A DNA stretch of 57,214 nucleotides from an uncultured Bacteroidota bacterium (GCA_902635965.1 CACPQA010000013.1:1-57214); one strand, 5' to 3'. Counted from the stretch's first letter, positions 34,710-44,359 are shown. Notes: generated by a model from the sequence alone, not told the origin. Translations and numbers: made by a program.

Positions 34710-36605
34710 TTTATTTTTAATTTCATCTACAACTTCTGGATTTAATAAAGTTGAAATGTCACCTAGATTTTCGAAATCACCAGCTGCTAATTTTCTAAGT
34801 ATTCTTCTCATAATCTTACCGCTTCTTGTTTTGGGCAAACCTGACACGACAATTATTTTTTCGGGTTTTGCAATAGGCCCAATTTGACTAGAAACCAAAT
34901 CCCTAAGTTCAACATTTAGTTTATTAGTTTCAACTTTGTTTTTTAAAATCACATATGCCATTAAAGCATTTCCTTTAACCTCATGGGGATATCCTATAAC
35001 TGCACTCTCAGCTACATCCTGATGTTCATTAATTGAGTTCTCAATTGGTGCCGTTCCAAGATTGTGTCCCGAAACTATTACAACGTCATCTACTCTACCC
35101 GTTATTCTAAAATTTCCATCTGCGTCTCTTAAAGAACCATCACCAGGAAAATAATAACCTTCGTATGCAGTGAAATAAACCTCTTTATATCTTGTATGAT
35201 TTCCATAAATTGTTCTTGCAATACCTGGCCATGGAAATTTAATAGCTAATATGCCTTCAGCCTCTTTTTCTATAATTTCATGACCGTCTTTATTTAAAAG
35301 AACTGGTCTAATTCCTGGTATAGGTTTTGTTGCAAATGTAGGTTTTTGATTTGTTACACCTGCTAGAGATGATATCATTATTCCACCTGTTTCGGTTTGC
35401 CACCAGGTATCAACAATTGGAGTTTTATTTTTTCCTATGTTCAAATCGTACCAATTCCACGCCTCAAGATTAATTGGTTCACCAACAGAACCAAGAACCT
35501 TTAACGAACTTAAATCGTGTCCGTCAATTAATTTTAGTGGTTGCTTTGCTAATGTTCTTATAGCAGTAGGGGCTGTATAAAATTGATTTACTTTATATTT
35601 TTCACATACTTTCCAAAATCTATTCCAATTTGGATAAGAGGGTATGCCTTCAAAATGAACGGATGTTGCACCAACTGCCATAGGACCATATATCATGTAG
35701 CTGTGGCCAGTTATCCATCCAATATCTGCTGTACACCAATATATATCTCCCTCTTTATATTGAAATACGTTTAAAAACGTATAAGCGGTATAGACCATGT
35801 AACCAGCACATGTATGCACCATACCTTTTGGTTTACCCGTCGAACCAGATGTATATAAAATAAACAATGGATCTTCAGAATCCATTACTTCCGGTTCACA
35901 GTAATCTGAAAGACCTTCGATGAAATCATGCCACCAGACGTCAACTCTTTCATTCCATTTTATTTTTTGAAATGTTCTTTGTAAAACAATACATTTTTTT
36001 ATGCTTTCACATTCCTCTAAGGCTTCATCTACAATTTTTTTTAGTGGAACAGTTTTGTCGCCTCTAAAAGCTCCATCAGCTGTAATTATTAGGTTACACT
36101 TAGCGTCATTAATCCTAGTTGATAATGCTGCAGCAGAAAAACCCCCGAAAACGACAGAATGAACAGCACCTATTCTTGCACAAGCAAGAACAGCAATAGT
36201 TAGCTCAGGTACCATAGGCATATAAATACAAACCCTATCCCCTTTTTTGATGCCCTGGTTCTTTAAACCGTTTGCGAATTTACATACCAAAGAAAGAAGT
36301 TCACTGTAAGTATATTTTACAGATTTATCATTTGGATCATTGGGCTCCCATAAAATTGCATATTTATCGGGGTTTTGATCAACATGTCTATCCAAACAAT
36401 TTACCGTGATATTTAGTTTTCCATTAATAAACCACTCAGTTTTTGGAATGCTCCAATCAAAATTTAAAACTTGATCCCATTTTTTGAACCAACTAAAAGT
36501 AGATGCAATTTCAGACCAAAATAATTCTGGGTCATCTATGGCTTTAGTTCTTGTAATTTCGAAATTTTCTTGGGATTTGATTTGATAAAATTCAATTGGA
36601 TTCAT
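34698..36605 (-). CDS. acs: Acetyl-CoA synthetase
   Basis: A 635-residue AMP-forming ligase. I chose ATG 36605 over an in-frame TTG at 36617. Signatures are the P-loop YTSGSTGKPKG near 260, DTWWQTETGG near 405, the GRVDDVVIVSGHNLGT hinge and PKTRSGKIMRR with the acetylatable lysine near 605. It activates acetate to acetyl-CoA through acetyl-AMP. It is convergent with, and overlaps, the TauE-type permease gene. No regulator adjoins it. Confidence 0.96.
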   Translation of the reverse strand: MNPIEFYQIKSQENFEITRTKAIDDPELFWSEIASTFSWFKKWDQVLNFDWSIPKTEWFINGKLNITVNCLDRHVDQNPDKYAILWEPNDPNDKSVKYTYSELLSLVCKFANGLKNQGIKKGDRVCIYMPMVPELTIAVLACARIGAVHSVVFGGFSAAALSTRINDAKCNLIITADGAFRGDKTVPLKKIVDEALEECESIKKCIVLQRTFQKIKWNERVDVWWHDFIEGLSDYCEPEVMDSEDPLFILYTSGSTGKPKGMVHTCAGYMVYTAYTFLNVFQYKEGDIYWCTADIGWITGHSYMIYGPMAVGATSVHFEGIPSYPNWNRFWKVCEKYKVNQFYTAPTAIRTLAKQPLKLIDGHDLSSLKVLGSVGEPINLEAWNWYDLNIGKNKTPIVDTWWQTETGGIMISSLAGVTNQKPTFATKPIPGIRPVLLNKDGHEIIEKEAEGILAIKFPWPGIARTIYGNHTRYKEVYFTAYEGYYFPGDGSLRDADGNFRITGRVDDVVIVSGHNLGTAPIENSINEHQDVAESAVIGYPHEVKGNALMAYVILKNKVETNKLNVELRDLVSSQIGPIAKPEKIIVVSGLPKTRSGKIMRRILRKLAAGDFENLGDISTLLNPEVVDEIKNKLAK

Positions 36606-36691
36606 ACAAACTGTCAAATTTTATGTCCGTCGAATATATTAAATATTTGCCAATGTTAGGTCAGCTTATTGTATTTTAATAAATTACAAGT

Positions 36692-37654
36692 ATGAACAGG
36701 AGATTATTTTTCAATAGATTATTAATAGGATTTGGCTCAGCTTCAATTGTGAAAGAAAGGGGTTATGCTATAAAAAAAAAAAATAAATCTATGGTAAAAC
36801 CTCCTATATCAATTTGCACGTGGGACTTTAAAAAGGCAAACTTTCAAGCTGGGATGGCATTAGAAAGCGGAAAAGACGCATTATCATCCGCAATTATCGG
36901 AGCAAATGTGGAAGAAGAAAATCCTAAAAATTCTACTGTTGGATACGGAGGAGCCCCAGATAGAGAAGGTACGGTTACTCTTGATGCTGCTGTCATGGAT
37001 CATAAAGGGAATTGTGGATCCGTTTTAGGGGTTGAGGAGGTAGTTAATGTTAGCTCTTTGGCAAAAGATGTCATGGAAAAAACTCCTCATGTTATTTTAT
37101 CTGGAAAAGGAGCTCAAAATTTTGCGATAAAAAATGGTTATAAGTTAAAATCTTTACTAACCAAAGATTCAAAGAAAAAATGGATGGAGTGGAAAAAGAA
37201 GCCAATTTATAGTCCTAAAACAAATATTGATAACCATGATACAATCGGTATTCTTTGTCTTGACAAAAAAGGAAATATCGGTGGAGTATGCAGTACTAGC
37301 GGTTTAGCTTATAAAATGGAAGGTCGTATTGGAGACTCACCAATTATTGGTTCTGGATTGTATATAGATAACAATGTAGGTGGTGCTGTTGCTACCGGAC
37401 TAGGTGAAGAAATCATAAAAATTGTTGGATCTTTTCTAGTGGTTGAACTAATGCGAAACGGGAAAACCCCAAAAGAAGCCTGCGAAGAAGCTCTCCTAAG
37501 AATTTACAGAAAAAATAAAAGTCCAAAATTCCAGATTGCTTTTTTAGCATTGGATAAATATGGTAATTCGGGGTCAAGCTGTTTGCAAGAGGGGTTCAGT
37601 TATTATCGATATAAAAATAACAATAATAAAAATTTGAAAGTCAAACCTATATAA
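36692..37654 (+). CDS. N4-(beta-N-acetylglucosaminyl)-L-asparaginase (glycosylasparaginase), Tat-exported
   Basis: A 320-residue Ntn-hydrolase precursor. It begins with a twin-arginine-like signal (NRRLFFNRLLIGFG). The autoproteolysis site is at NHD-Thr184, so the mature beta chain starts TIGILCLDKKGN and includes TSGLAYKMEGRIGDSP and the GSGLYID segment typical of glycosylasparaginases. The enzyme cleaves the GlcNAc-Asn bond of N-linked glycopeptides; plain L-asparaginase or isoaspartyl activity is possible. It is six bases upstream of glpK and probably shares its transcript, an unusual pairing. Confidence 0.9.
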   Translation: MNRRLFFNRLLIGFGSASIVKERGYAIKKKNKSMVKPPISICTWDFKKANFQAGMALESGKDALSSAIIGANVEEENPKNSTVGYGGAPDREGTVTLDAAVMDHKGNCGSVLGVEEVVNVSSLAKDVMEKTPHVILSGKGAQNFAIKNGYKLKSLLTKDSKKKWMEWKKKPIYSPKTNIDNHDTIGILCLDKKGNIGGVCSTSGLAYKMEGRIGDSPIIGSGLYIDNNVGGAVATGLGEEIIKIVGSFLVVELMRNGKTPKEACEEALLRIYRKNKSPKFQIAFLALDKYGNSGSSCLQEGFSYYRYKNNNNKNLKVKPI

Positions 37655-37660
37655 ATTGAA

Positions 37661-39133
37661 ATGGAAAGTATTTTAGCCATTGATGCGGGAACCACAAGCT
37701 CTAGGACTATAGCTTTTAACAAAAAAATTGAGCAATTAGCAATTTCACAATTTGAGTTTGAGCAAATTTTCCCAAAAAAAAGTTGGGTTGAGCATGATCC
37801 AAACGAAATATGGGAGACCCAACTAAGAGCAATAAAAGAAGTTTTAAAAAGTGATAAGATAGATTTAGAAAAAATTAAATCAATTGGAATCACAAATCAA
37901 AGGGAAACAACTGTTATATGGAACAGAGAAAGTGGAAAACCAATATATAACGCAATAGTCTGGCAAGATAGAAGAACAGCCCAAATGTGCGAAGATTTGA
38001 GTAACCAAAAAGCCACTTTTTTGAAAAAAACAGGACTTGTCTTAGACGCTTACTTTTCCGGAACAAAAGTAAAATGGATATTAGATAATGTTGAAGATGC
38101 AAGAGAACTTGCAGATCAAGGAAAACTTGCTTTTGGAACTATAGATACCTGGCTAATATGGAAATTAACAAAGGGAAATGTTCATGTTACCGACGTAACA
38201 AATGCTAGCAGAACTCTTCTTTTCAACATAAACACTTTAAAATGGGATGACGAACTTTTAGATATCTTAAATATACCTAAGGAAATTCTCCCAAATGTTG
38301 TTAGTTCCTCAGAGATTGTTGGACACACAGATTTATCATTATTTGGGAAAAAAATCCCAATTAGTGGAATTGCTGGTGATCAACAATCAGCACTTTTTGG
38401 ACAAATGTGTATAAAAGAAGGAGATGTTAAAAACACCTACGGAACAGGATGTTTTTGTATTATGAATACTGGAAAAAAAATTATTAAATCTAACAATAGG
38501 ATGTTATCAACCGTAGCTTGGAAGTTAAACGGTGAGGTGACATACGCTTTAGAAGGAAGTGTATTTATTGCTGGTGCTTTAATTCAATGGCTTAGAGATA
38601 AATTAAATATAATTAATAATGCGTCTGAAATTGAGAATTTGGCAAGACAAGTAGATGATAATGGGGGAATAACATTTATTCCTGCTTTATCTGGATTGGG
38701 TGCACCTTATTGGAATCCGAATACCACTGGAACAATTTTCGGTCTTACTAGAGACTCAAATAAATATCACATTGCTAGAGCTGCTTTAGAAGCCATAGCT
38801 TTGAGATCAAGAGAAATTATTTTAGAAATGCAAAAGGATGCAGGTTTTGAATTCAAAGAATTAAAAGTTGATGGTGGCGCTTCTAAAAATGATCTTTTGA
38901 TGCAAATACAGGCTAATTTTCTTAACAAAGATGTTGTCAGGTCTAAATCTCCAGAGTCAACTGCATTAGGAGCAGCTTTTTTTGCAGGTTTATCCGTTGG
39001 TTTTTGGAACAGTATTGAAGAAATTAAAGGTTTATGGGAAAAAGATGTTACTTTTTCCCCTAATTCAAGCTCAATAAATACGCAAAAAGTAATAGATGAG
39101 TGGAACAAAAGAATTAGGGTAATAAATGAATAG
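37661..39133 (+). CDS. glpK: Glycerol kinase
   Basis: A 490-residue FGGY kinase of normal length. Signatures include DAGTTSSRTIAF at the N-terminus, TNQRETTVIW, the glycerol-binding WQDRRTAQ, GTIDTWLIWKL, and GDQQSALFGQ, with KNTYGTGCF at the nucleotide site. It converts glycerol to sn-glycerol 3-phosphate. It overlaps glpD by 8 bases, which implies translational coupling. Confidence 0.97.
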   Translation: MESILAIDAGTTSSRTIAFNKKIEQLAISQFEFEQIFPKKSWVEHDPNEIWETQLRAIKEVLKSDKIDLEKIKSIGITNQRETTVIWNRESGKPIYNAIVWQDRRTAQMCEDLSNQKATFLKKTGLVLDAYFSGTKVKWILDNVEDARELADQGKLAFGTIDTWLIWKLTKGNVHVTDVTNASRTLLFNINTLKWDDELLDILNIPKEILPNVVSSSEIVGHTDLSLFGKKIPISGIAGDQQSALFGQMCIKEGDVKNTYGTGCFCIMNTGKKIIKSNNRMLSTVAWKLNGEVTYALEGSVFIAGALIQWLRDKLNIINNASEIENLARQVDDNGGITFIPALSGLGAPYWNPNTTGTIFGLTRDSNKYHIARAALEAIALRSREIILEMQKDAGFEFKELKVDGGASKNDLLMQIQANFLNKDVVRSKSPESTALGAAFFAGLSVGFWNSIEEIKGLWEKDVTFSPNSSSINTQKVIDEWNKRIRVINE

Positions 39134-40673
39134 AATAAATAGTCTTAGGAAAATATCCAAAAAAAAAATCTGGGATTTAGTTATTATTGGTGGAGGATCA
39201 TCGGGGTTGGGCATCGCCGTAGACTCGGCCAGTAGAGGTTACAAAACATTATTAATAGAAAAACATGATTTTTCAAAAGGGACTTCTTCAAGAAGCACAA
39301 AACTTGTTCACGGTGGTGTAAGATATCTACAAAACGGAGATATTTCGCTTGTTGTTGAGGCATTAAGAGAGAGGGGAATAATGAGAAAAAATGCACCTCA
39401 TCTAGTAAGAGATTTAAGTTTTGTTATCCCTTCTTATGATTGGTGGAATAGCCCTTTTTACGGAATTGGCCTAAAAATTTATGATATGATGTCTGGTAAG
39501 CTGGGACTTGGACCTTCAACCTTACTTAGCAGAGATGAGATAGTTAAATTAATTCCAAATGTTAAAAAAAATGGTTTAAAAGGAGGTGTGATTTATCATG
39601 ACGGACAATTTGACGACGCTAGAATGGCTATTAGCTTAGCACAAACTGCAGAAAATCATGGGGCAACTTTGATTAATTATTTTGGAGTTGAGGATTTAAT
39701 TAAAGAGAAGGAAATGATTGCTGGAGTAGTTGCGAGAGATTCCATTGAAAATAAAAGCTACAAAATAATGGCAAAAGGAGTTATAAATGCAACGGGGGTT
39801 TTTTCTGATTCAATAACCAATTTAGATATCAAAAAAAGAAAAAAAACCATAGTTCCTAGTCAGGGTGTCCACATTGTATTAGACAAGTCTTTTTTAGCTG
39901 GTAATCACGCTATTATGGTCCCACACACAACAGACGGTAGAGTTCTTTTCGCAGTACCATGGAATAATTACGTCATTGTTGGAACTACGGATACTCAAAT
40001 TGAAAAAAGCAATATAGAACCCATACCACTTCGCGAAGAAATTAAGTTTATTCTAAAAAATGCTGGATCATATATGAAAAGTGCACCATCTTTTAAAGAT
40101 ATAAAAAGTGTTTTCGCAGGTTTAAGACCTTTAGCAGCACCAGAAAACAATGAAAAAGCTACTAAAGAAATATCAAGACATCATAAAGTTACGGTAAGTA
40201 CATCAGGCCTTATTAGTATACTGGGGGGAAAGTGGACGACCTATAGAAAGATGGCTGAAGACACTGTAAATACTGCTCAATCGGTAGCTGGTCTTCAGGA
40301 AAGAGAATGCATTACTCATAACCTCACTATTCATGGTTATGATTATTCATCCAATTGGGAAAACCCGATGCACTTTTATGGAACAGATATAGAAAAAATT
40401 GAAAACTTAAGCAGTGAAGGTAATTCCTCAATTAGTGAAAAGTTTTTTATTTCAAAAAACCAAATTATATGGTCAATTCGAAATGAAATGGCAATGACCC
40501 TTGAAGATATTATGGCTAGAAGAACAAGATCCCTGTTTCTAGACGCTAAAGAGAGTCTGAAGATCGCCCCGAAAGTATTAGAAATTATGGCTAAGGAAAT
40601 GAAAAAAAATATAGATTGGATTAAAAATGAAAGTGCTAACTTTGAGAAAGTAGCAAGAAATTATATAATATGA
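39126..40673 (+). CDS. glpD: Aerobic glycerol-3-phosphate dehydrogenase
   Basis: A 515-residue FAD enzyme. The dinucleotide-binding region reads DLVIIGGGSSGLGIAVDSASRG at about 18-39, followed by KGTSSRSTKLVHGGVRYL, the family hallmark. The C-terminal DAO_C domain (about 395-510) is present with EDIMARRTR. It oxidises glycerol 3-phosphate to dihydroxyacetone phosphate and passes electrons to quinone at the inner membrane. It is translationally linked to glpK (8-base overlap) and glpF (4-base overlap). Confidence 0.96.
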   Translation: MNRINSLRKISKKKIWDLVIIGGGSSGLGIAVDSASRGYKTLLIEKHDFSKGTSSRSTKLVHGGVRYLQNGDISLVVEALRERGIMRKNAPHLVRDLSFVIPSYDWWNSPFYGIGLKIYDMMSGKLGLGPSTLLSRDEIVKLIPNVKKNGLKGGVIYHDGQFDDARMAISLAQTAENHGATLINYFGVEDLIKEKEMIAGVVARDSIENKSYKIMAKGVINATGVFSDSITNLDIKKRKKTIVPSQGVHIVLDKSFLAGNHAIMVPHTTDGRVLFAVPWNNYVIVGTTDTQIEKSNIEPIPLREEIKFILKNAGSYMKSAPSFKDIKSVFAGLRPLAAPENNEKATKEISRHHKVTVSTSGLISILGGKWTTYRKMAEDTVNTAQSVAGLQERECITHNLTIHGYDYSSNWENPMHFYGTDIEKIENLSSEGNSSISEKFFISKNQIIWSIRNEMAMTLEDIMARRTRSLFLDAKESLKIAPKVLEIMAKEMKKNIDWIKNESANFEKVARNYII

Positions 40674-41413
40674 TGAACAATCCACTGATTGCTGAATTTA
40701 TTGGTACTGCAATTTTACTGCTTCTTGGATGTGGAATTGTAGCGAATGTTAATTTAAAGAAAACAAAAGCTGAAGGCCAAACACCTTGGGTTCTTATTAC
40801 ATCAGCGTGGGGGTTTTCGGTTTTTGTAGGTGCATACGTTGCTGGTAAATATAGTGGTGCTCATTTAAATCCTGCTGTTACCATAGGATTGGCAACAGCG
40901 GGAAAATTTACATGGAAAATGGTTTTACCATACATGATTTCTCAACTTGCTGGTGCTATGTTTGGATCCTGGGTTGTTTATTTAATTTATATTGATCACT
41001 ACAGAGAAACCAAGGATGAGAAAATTGTCTTAAGTACATTTTCAACGGGTCCAGCGATAAGAAATTTAAAGAATAATTTTTTTAGCGAGTTTGTTGGAAC
41101 ATTTATTTTAGTATTTTGTATTTTTTTTATTGCAAGTCCAAATATTGCTTTTGAAAACATTGAAACTTTAAACTTTGGAATTGGATCACTAGAATCATTA
41201 CCAGTTGGAATTTTAGTTTGGGTTATTGGTATGGGGTTAGGAGGAACTACTGGTTATGCTATAAATCCAGCTAGAGATTTAGGACCACGAATTGTATATC
41301 AACTATTACCAAGGAAGGAAAAAAATGCTGACTGGGAATATGGGCTGGTACCTGTAATTGGTCCTTTATGTGGGGGTGTGCTTGCAGCGTTGTTTTTTAA
41401 TTTCATTATTTAA
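40670..41413 (+). CDS. glpF: Glycerol facilitator (aquaglyceroporin)
   Basis: A 247-residue MIP-family channel with six membrane helices and both half-helices: SGAHLNPAVTIG near 66 and GYAINPARDLGPR near 205. The Asp after the second NPAR is the mark of glycerol-conducting members. It overlaps glpD by four bases (ATGA) and closes the operon, giving uptake, phosphorylation and oxidation of glycerol in one unit. Confidence 0.96.
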   Translation: MMNNPLIAEFIGTAILLLLGCGIVANVNLKKTKAEGQTPWVLITSAWGFSVFVGAYVAGKYSGAHLNPAVTIGLATAGKFTWKMVLPYMISQLAGAMFGSWVVYLIYIDHYRETKDEKIVLSTFSTGPAIRNLKNNFFSEFVGTFILVFCIFFIASPNIAFENIETLNFGIGSLESLPVGILVWVIGMGLGGTTGYAINPARDLGPRIVYQLLPRKEKNADWEYGLVPVIGPLCGGVLAALFFNFII

Positions 41414-41419
41414 AAATCC

Positions 41420-41570
41420 GCATGAGCTTAGGTTTTGTATAAACTCCTATATAAACAGGATTTGGGCTAACCTTTGGATCAAGGATCTTTTCATGAAAGC
41501 ATGCTTTTACCAAACGGACTTACCCAGTAATAAAAATTTCGTTGAGTTTATCAAAAAAATAAGCTCATGC
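41420..41570 (-). ncRNA. ssrS: Probable 6S RNA (flavobacterial type)
   Basis: A rod-shaped foldable RNA. The terminal stem is 11 perfect base pairs, GCATGAGCTTA (41420-41430) with TAAGCTCATGC (41560-41570). Further helices in order are ATAAACTC (41439-41446) with GAGTTTAT (41544-41551), TGGGcTAA (41463-41470) with TTACCCA (41520-41526), and CCTTTGG (41471-41477) with CCAAAcGG (41510-41517). Large internal loops separate them, as in 6S RNA, which binds RNA polymerase as a promoter mimic. Position next to zapA matches the zapA-ssrS order of other bacteria. The minus strand is preferred because it lies downstream of zapA and the closing stem is followed by GGATTTTT. Assignment is from structure and synteny only. 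Confidence 0.72.
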
Positions 41571-41586
41571 AGATAATTCTTGAAAA

Positions 41587-41886
41587 TTACAAAAAATTAG
41601 CAATATGTTCTTTAATCAATTCATTTATATTAGAAAGCTTTTTTAAATTTTCATGATCTTTAATATTATTTAAATTATTTCTTTGAATCAATTTAGTTGC
41701 GTACTGAAGGGAACACATTGCTAAAACATCTTGTTTATCTCTAACTGCATAGCTTTCCTCGAGTTGTTTTATCATTTGATCAATTTTTTTTACGGATGAT
41801 CTTATCACCTCTTCTTGTTCTGGTTGAATCGTAAGAGGATATACTCTGTCAGCAATTTTAACTTTTATTTTGATTTTAGTTTCCAT
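41587..41886 (-). CDS. zapA: Cell division protein ZapA
   Basis: A 99-residue protein. The N-terminal strand-turn-strand KIKIKVKIADRVYPLTI leads into a helix with RSSVKKIDQMIKQLEESYAVRDKQDVLAMCSLQYA, the ZapA pattern, and a C-terminal coiled coil. ZapA bundles FtsZ filaments at the division ring. It follows the small coiled-coil protein by 4 bases and is followed by the putative 6S RNA. Confidence 0.9.
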   Translation of the reverse strand: METKIKIKVKIADRVYPLTIQPEQEEVIRSSVKKIDQMIKQLEESYAVRDKQDVLAMCSLQYATKLIQRNNLNNIKDHENLKKLSNINELIKEHIANFL

Positions 41887-41890
41887 TTAT

Positions 41891-42187
41891 CTAAAAAGAA
41901 GATCCTAATTGATTAATGCACATGTCAATATCCTTTATTAAAGAATTAATTTTTTCTTTTGTCTCTGATTTATTTTCGTCACTTCCTAGTAAAGAATTAG
42001 CAACAGATAAACTTTTATTTTTTTGTTTTAAAAGATTTATTTCTTGAATGAAACTAAAATTAGTAGATTCTAATTCCTTTAACTTCGACTTAAGTGATTT
42101 AATTAAAAGATGGTTATCTTTTAATTTATTTAAAAGTAGAATGATATTTTTTTCAATTTCGCTAACGAGTTCCTTCGATTGATTCAT
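41891..42187 (-). CDS. Small coiled-coil protein co-transcribed with zapA
   Basis: A 98-residue protein, nearly all predicted coiled coil between residues 5 and 65 (heptads of Leu/Ile in KLKDNHLLIKSLKSKLKELE), with a less ordered C-terminus. It sits directly upstream of zapA, as in other Flavobacteriia, and may play a ZapB-like partner role. That role is inferred from position and coil only. Confidence 0.75.
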   Translation of the reverse strand: MNQSKELVSEIEKNIILLLNKLKDNHLLIKSLKSKLKELESTNFSFIQEINLLKQKNKSLSVANSLLGSDENKSETKEKINSLIKDIDMCINQLGSSF

Positions 42188-42248
42188 TTTAGTCTTTATT
42201 GTAAATAAAGGTAGCGAATTTCATTGTATGAATTGAAAACAAACGAAA

Positions 42249-42593
42249 TCAAGATAAAGAGTTTAAAATTTTCAAAGCTTTCAAACCCTCCTTAAAAGGG
42301 ATAAAAAAATAGTCATTTTCATATCCCGATATAATATTGCAGGGAATATCATTAGATGCAAGGATAGATGAAACTTTTGAGGAAATACCAATATCCGTGA
42401 GCTTAGTTTTTGTTAGTAGTTTAATGCACTTTGATTCAAATCTATATTCTACATTTAGCTTGATTGCTTTACTTTTCTCGATAATAGAGGTGTTATGTGT
42501 CGATTCATTAAAAAAAAGAAGGGAATGTTTATTATATTCTAAATTTTTTGTAAAAACGTAATTCTTTGGCAACAAATAAAATTGTAAAGACAT
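42249..42593 (-). CDS. ACT-domain (CASTOR-like) regulatory protein
   Basis: A 114-residue protein. The C-terminal part, GISSKVSSILASNDIPCNIISGYENDYFFIPF followed by GLKAL, matches the ACT-like domain of the CASTOR/ACT_7 group, in which the fold binds an amino acid. No catalytic domain is attached. The N-terminal half is strand-rich and less conserved. It lies 61 bases upstream of the coiled-coil gene on the same strand and is divergent from the M23 peptidase. The ligand is unknown. Confidence 0.75.
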   Translation of the reverse strand: MSLQFYLLPKNYVFTKNLEYNKHSLLFFNESTHNTSIIEKSKAIKLNVEYRFESKCIKLLTKTKLTDIGISSKVSSILASNDIPCNIISGYENDYFFIPFKEGLKALKILNSLS

Positions 42594-42670
42594 AAATTAA
42601 TTATTTAATTAAAATTATAATTTTTAAACTTTAATATAAAAATTTAATTTTAATAGAAATATTATAATAT

Positions 42671-44359
42671 ATGAGATTGTTTTTTAGAATAATTTTATTA
42701 GTTAATATTACTTCATATAACTTAATTTCTCAAAATAGATTAAACCCAATTGAAATTCCAATTCTGCTTTCAGGGACCTTTGGAGAATTTAGAAAAACTC
42801 ATTTCCACACTGGTATTGATATAAAGACTCTCGGTAAAGAGGGCATTAAAGTAAGGTCAATAGAAGACGGGGATTTAATAAGGGCAAAAGTTTCAACCTC
42901 AGGGTACGGAAAGGTGGTTTATATTAGGCATTACGATGGAACAACATCTGTGTATGCTCATTTAAAAAGATTTTCACCAAAAATTGAAAAAATTATAAAC
43001 GAAATACAATATAAAAAAAAGAGATTTGAAATTGAAAAATTCTTTAAAGAAGGAGAAGTTAAAATAAAAAAATCAGAAATCATTGGATCTTCAGGAAATA
43101 CTGGTGGATCTAGTGGCCCTCATTTACACTTTGAATTAAGAAATACAAAAAATGAAAAACCATTAAACCCCTTGAAATATGGATTTTTTGTTTTAGATAC
43201 AATACCTCCAACGATTCAAAATATTTACATTTACAAATTTTTAAATAATCATGCATCCAAAAGGAAACGAATAGCATTAAAAAAAGATAAAAACCTTTAC
43301 ACATTAATTGATACAATAAAAACCAATGGCATGTTTGGAATTGGCTACAGTGGTTACGACAAACAAAATTCATCACATAACAGAAATGGGATTTATAAAA
43401 GAGAACTGACCATTAATGGAGAAAAAGTTTATTCATATAAATTTGATGATTTAATTTTTTCTGATGGTAAAAAAATTGATTTATTAATTGATTATGAGGC
43501 TTACAATATTGACAAAATCAGAATAAAAAAACTTTACCAAAGTATAGAATCAGAATTTAGTTTTCTAGAAAAAAATAAATACAATGGCCTTTTCAAAGTA
43601 GTTAAAGATTCTATTTACAATGTCAAAATACTCTTTGAAGACTTTAATAAAAATATCAGTGAAGTTAAGTTGGTTTTAGTTGGTGAAGATAGAGAAGATG
43701 ATTTATACTTTTCAAAAAATGAATTTAACGATAAACCTTACAAACCTTATAAAGAATACGAGGTAAAATATCAATCATTAAACTTAAAGATCCCAAAAAA
43801 CGCATTTTATGAACCTACAGATTTAAATTTTGATTATAAGTTAGATACTTTAATAATTGAAAAGTTTACAAAAGCTCCAAAAAAAGGGCTTAGCTTAGAA
43901 TTTTTCATACCCAAAGATTTGGATTCAGCTAGTTTAAGGCAAATATGCATTGGAAAATTTAATTTTGGGAGAAAAAACAAAATACAATATGTTTTTGGGA
44001 AAAAAAATGATGGTAAAATATACGCCAAAAATATATCAGAAGGAAAATATTTTTTAACTAAAGACACTAAACCTCCTTCAATAAAACCCATAAATTTTCA
44101 TAATGGAAAGTGGGTAAATAATCTACCAATCCTAAAATTAAGAGTAAACGATAACTTGTCAGGAATTAAAAAATACAATGCGTATATTAATGGGAATTGG
44201 ATCTTAATGGAATACGAACCAAAAAGAAAACTATTATTTTTTGACTTTAGTAATCTAAAATCTGATGATAGCAAATTAGAATTAAATTTAATTGTGGAGG
44301 ATGTAGTAGGAAATGTAAATAAATTCCAAGCTTCCTTATATAGAGAAATCGTTAATTAA
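42671..44359 (+). CDS. M23 (LytM-type) peptidase, exported
   Basis: A 562-residue protein with a short signal peptide (about 1-20). The LytM zinc site lies unusually close to the N-terminus: HFHTGIDI near 46-53 with His and Asp, and PHLHFEL near 155 with the remaining histidines. The next 400 residues are beta-rich without a recognised domain. Family enzymes cut peptidoglycan cross-bridges; all zinc ligands are present, so activity is expected. The gene overlaps the convergent cysteine desulfurase gene by 8 bases. Confidence 0.9.
   Translation: MRLFFRIILLVNITSYNLISQNRLNPIEIPILLSGTFGEFRKTHFHTGIDIKTLGKEGIKVRSIEDGDLIRAKVSTSGYGKVVYIRHYDGTTSVYAHLKRFSPKIEKIINEIQYKKKRFEIEKFFKEGEVKIKKSEIIGSSGNTGGSSGPHLHFELRNTKNEKPLNPLKYGFFVLDTIPPTIQNIYIYKFLNNHASKRKRIALKKDKNLYTLIDTIKTNGMFGIGYSGYDKQNSSHNRNGIYKRELTINGEKVYSYKFDDLIFSDGKKIDLLIDYEAYNIDKIRIKKLYQSIESEFSFLEKNKYNGLFKVVKDSIYNVKILFEDFNKNISEVKLVLVGEDREDDLYFSKNEFNDKPYKPYKEYEVKYQSLNLKIPKNAFYEPTDLNFDYKLDTLIIEKFTKAPKKGLSLEFFIPKDLDSASLRQICIGKFNFGRKNKIQYVFGKKNDGKIYAKNISEGKYFLTKDTKPPSIKPINFHNGKWVNNLPILKLRVNDNLSGIKKYNAYINGNWILMEYEPKRKLLFFDFSNLKSDDSKLELNLIVEDVVGNVNKFQASLYREIVN

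Noticed and set aside
41358-41576. 72-codon plus-strand ORF covering the intergenic RNA
   Set aside because: It starts inside glpF in another frame, has no protein-like pattern, and the sequence is better explained by nested RNA helices.
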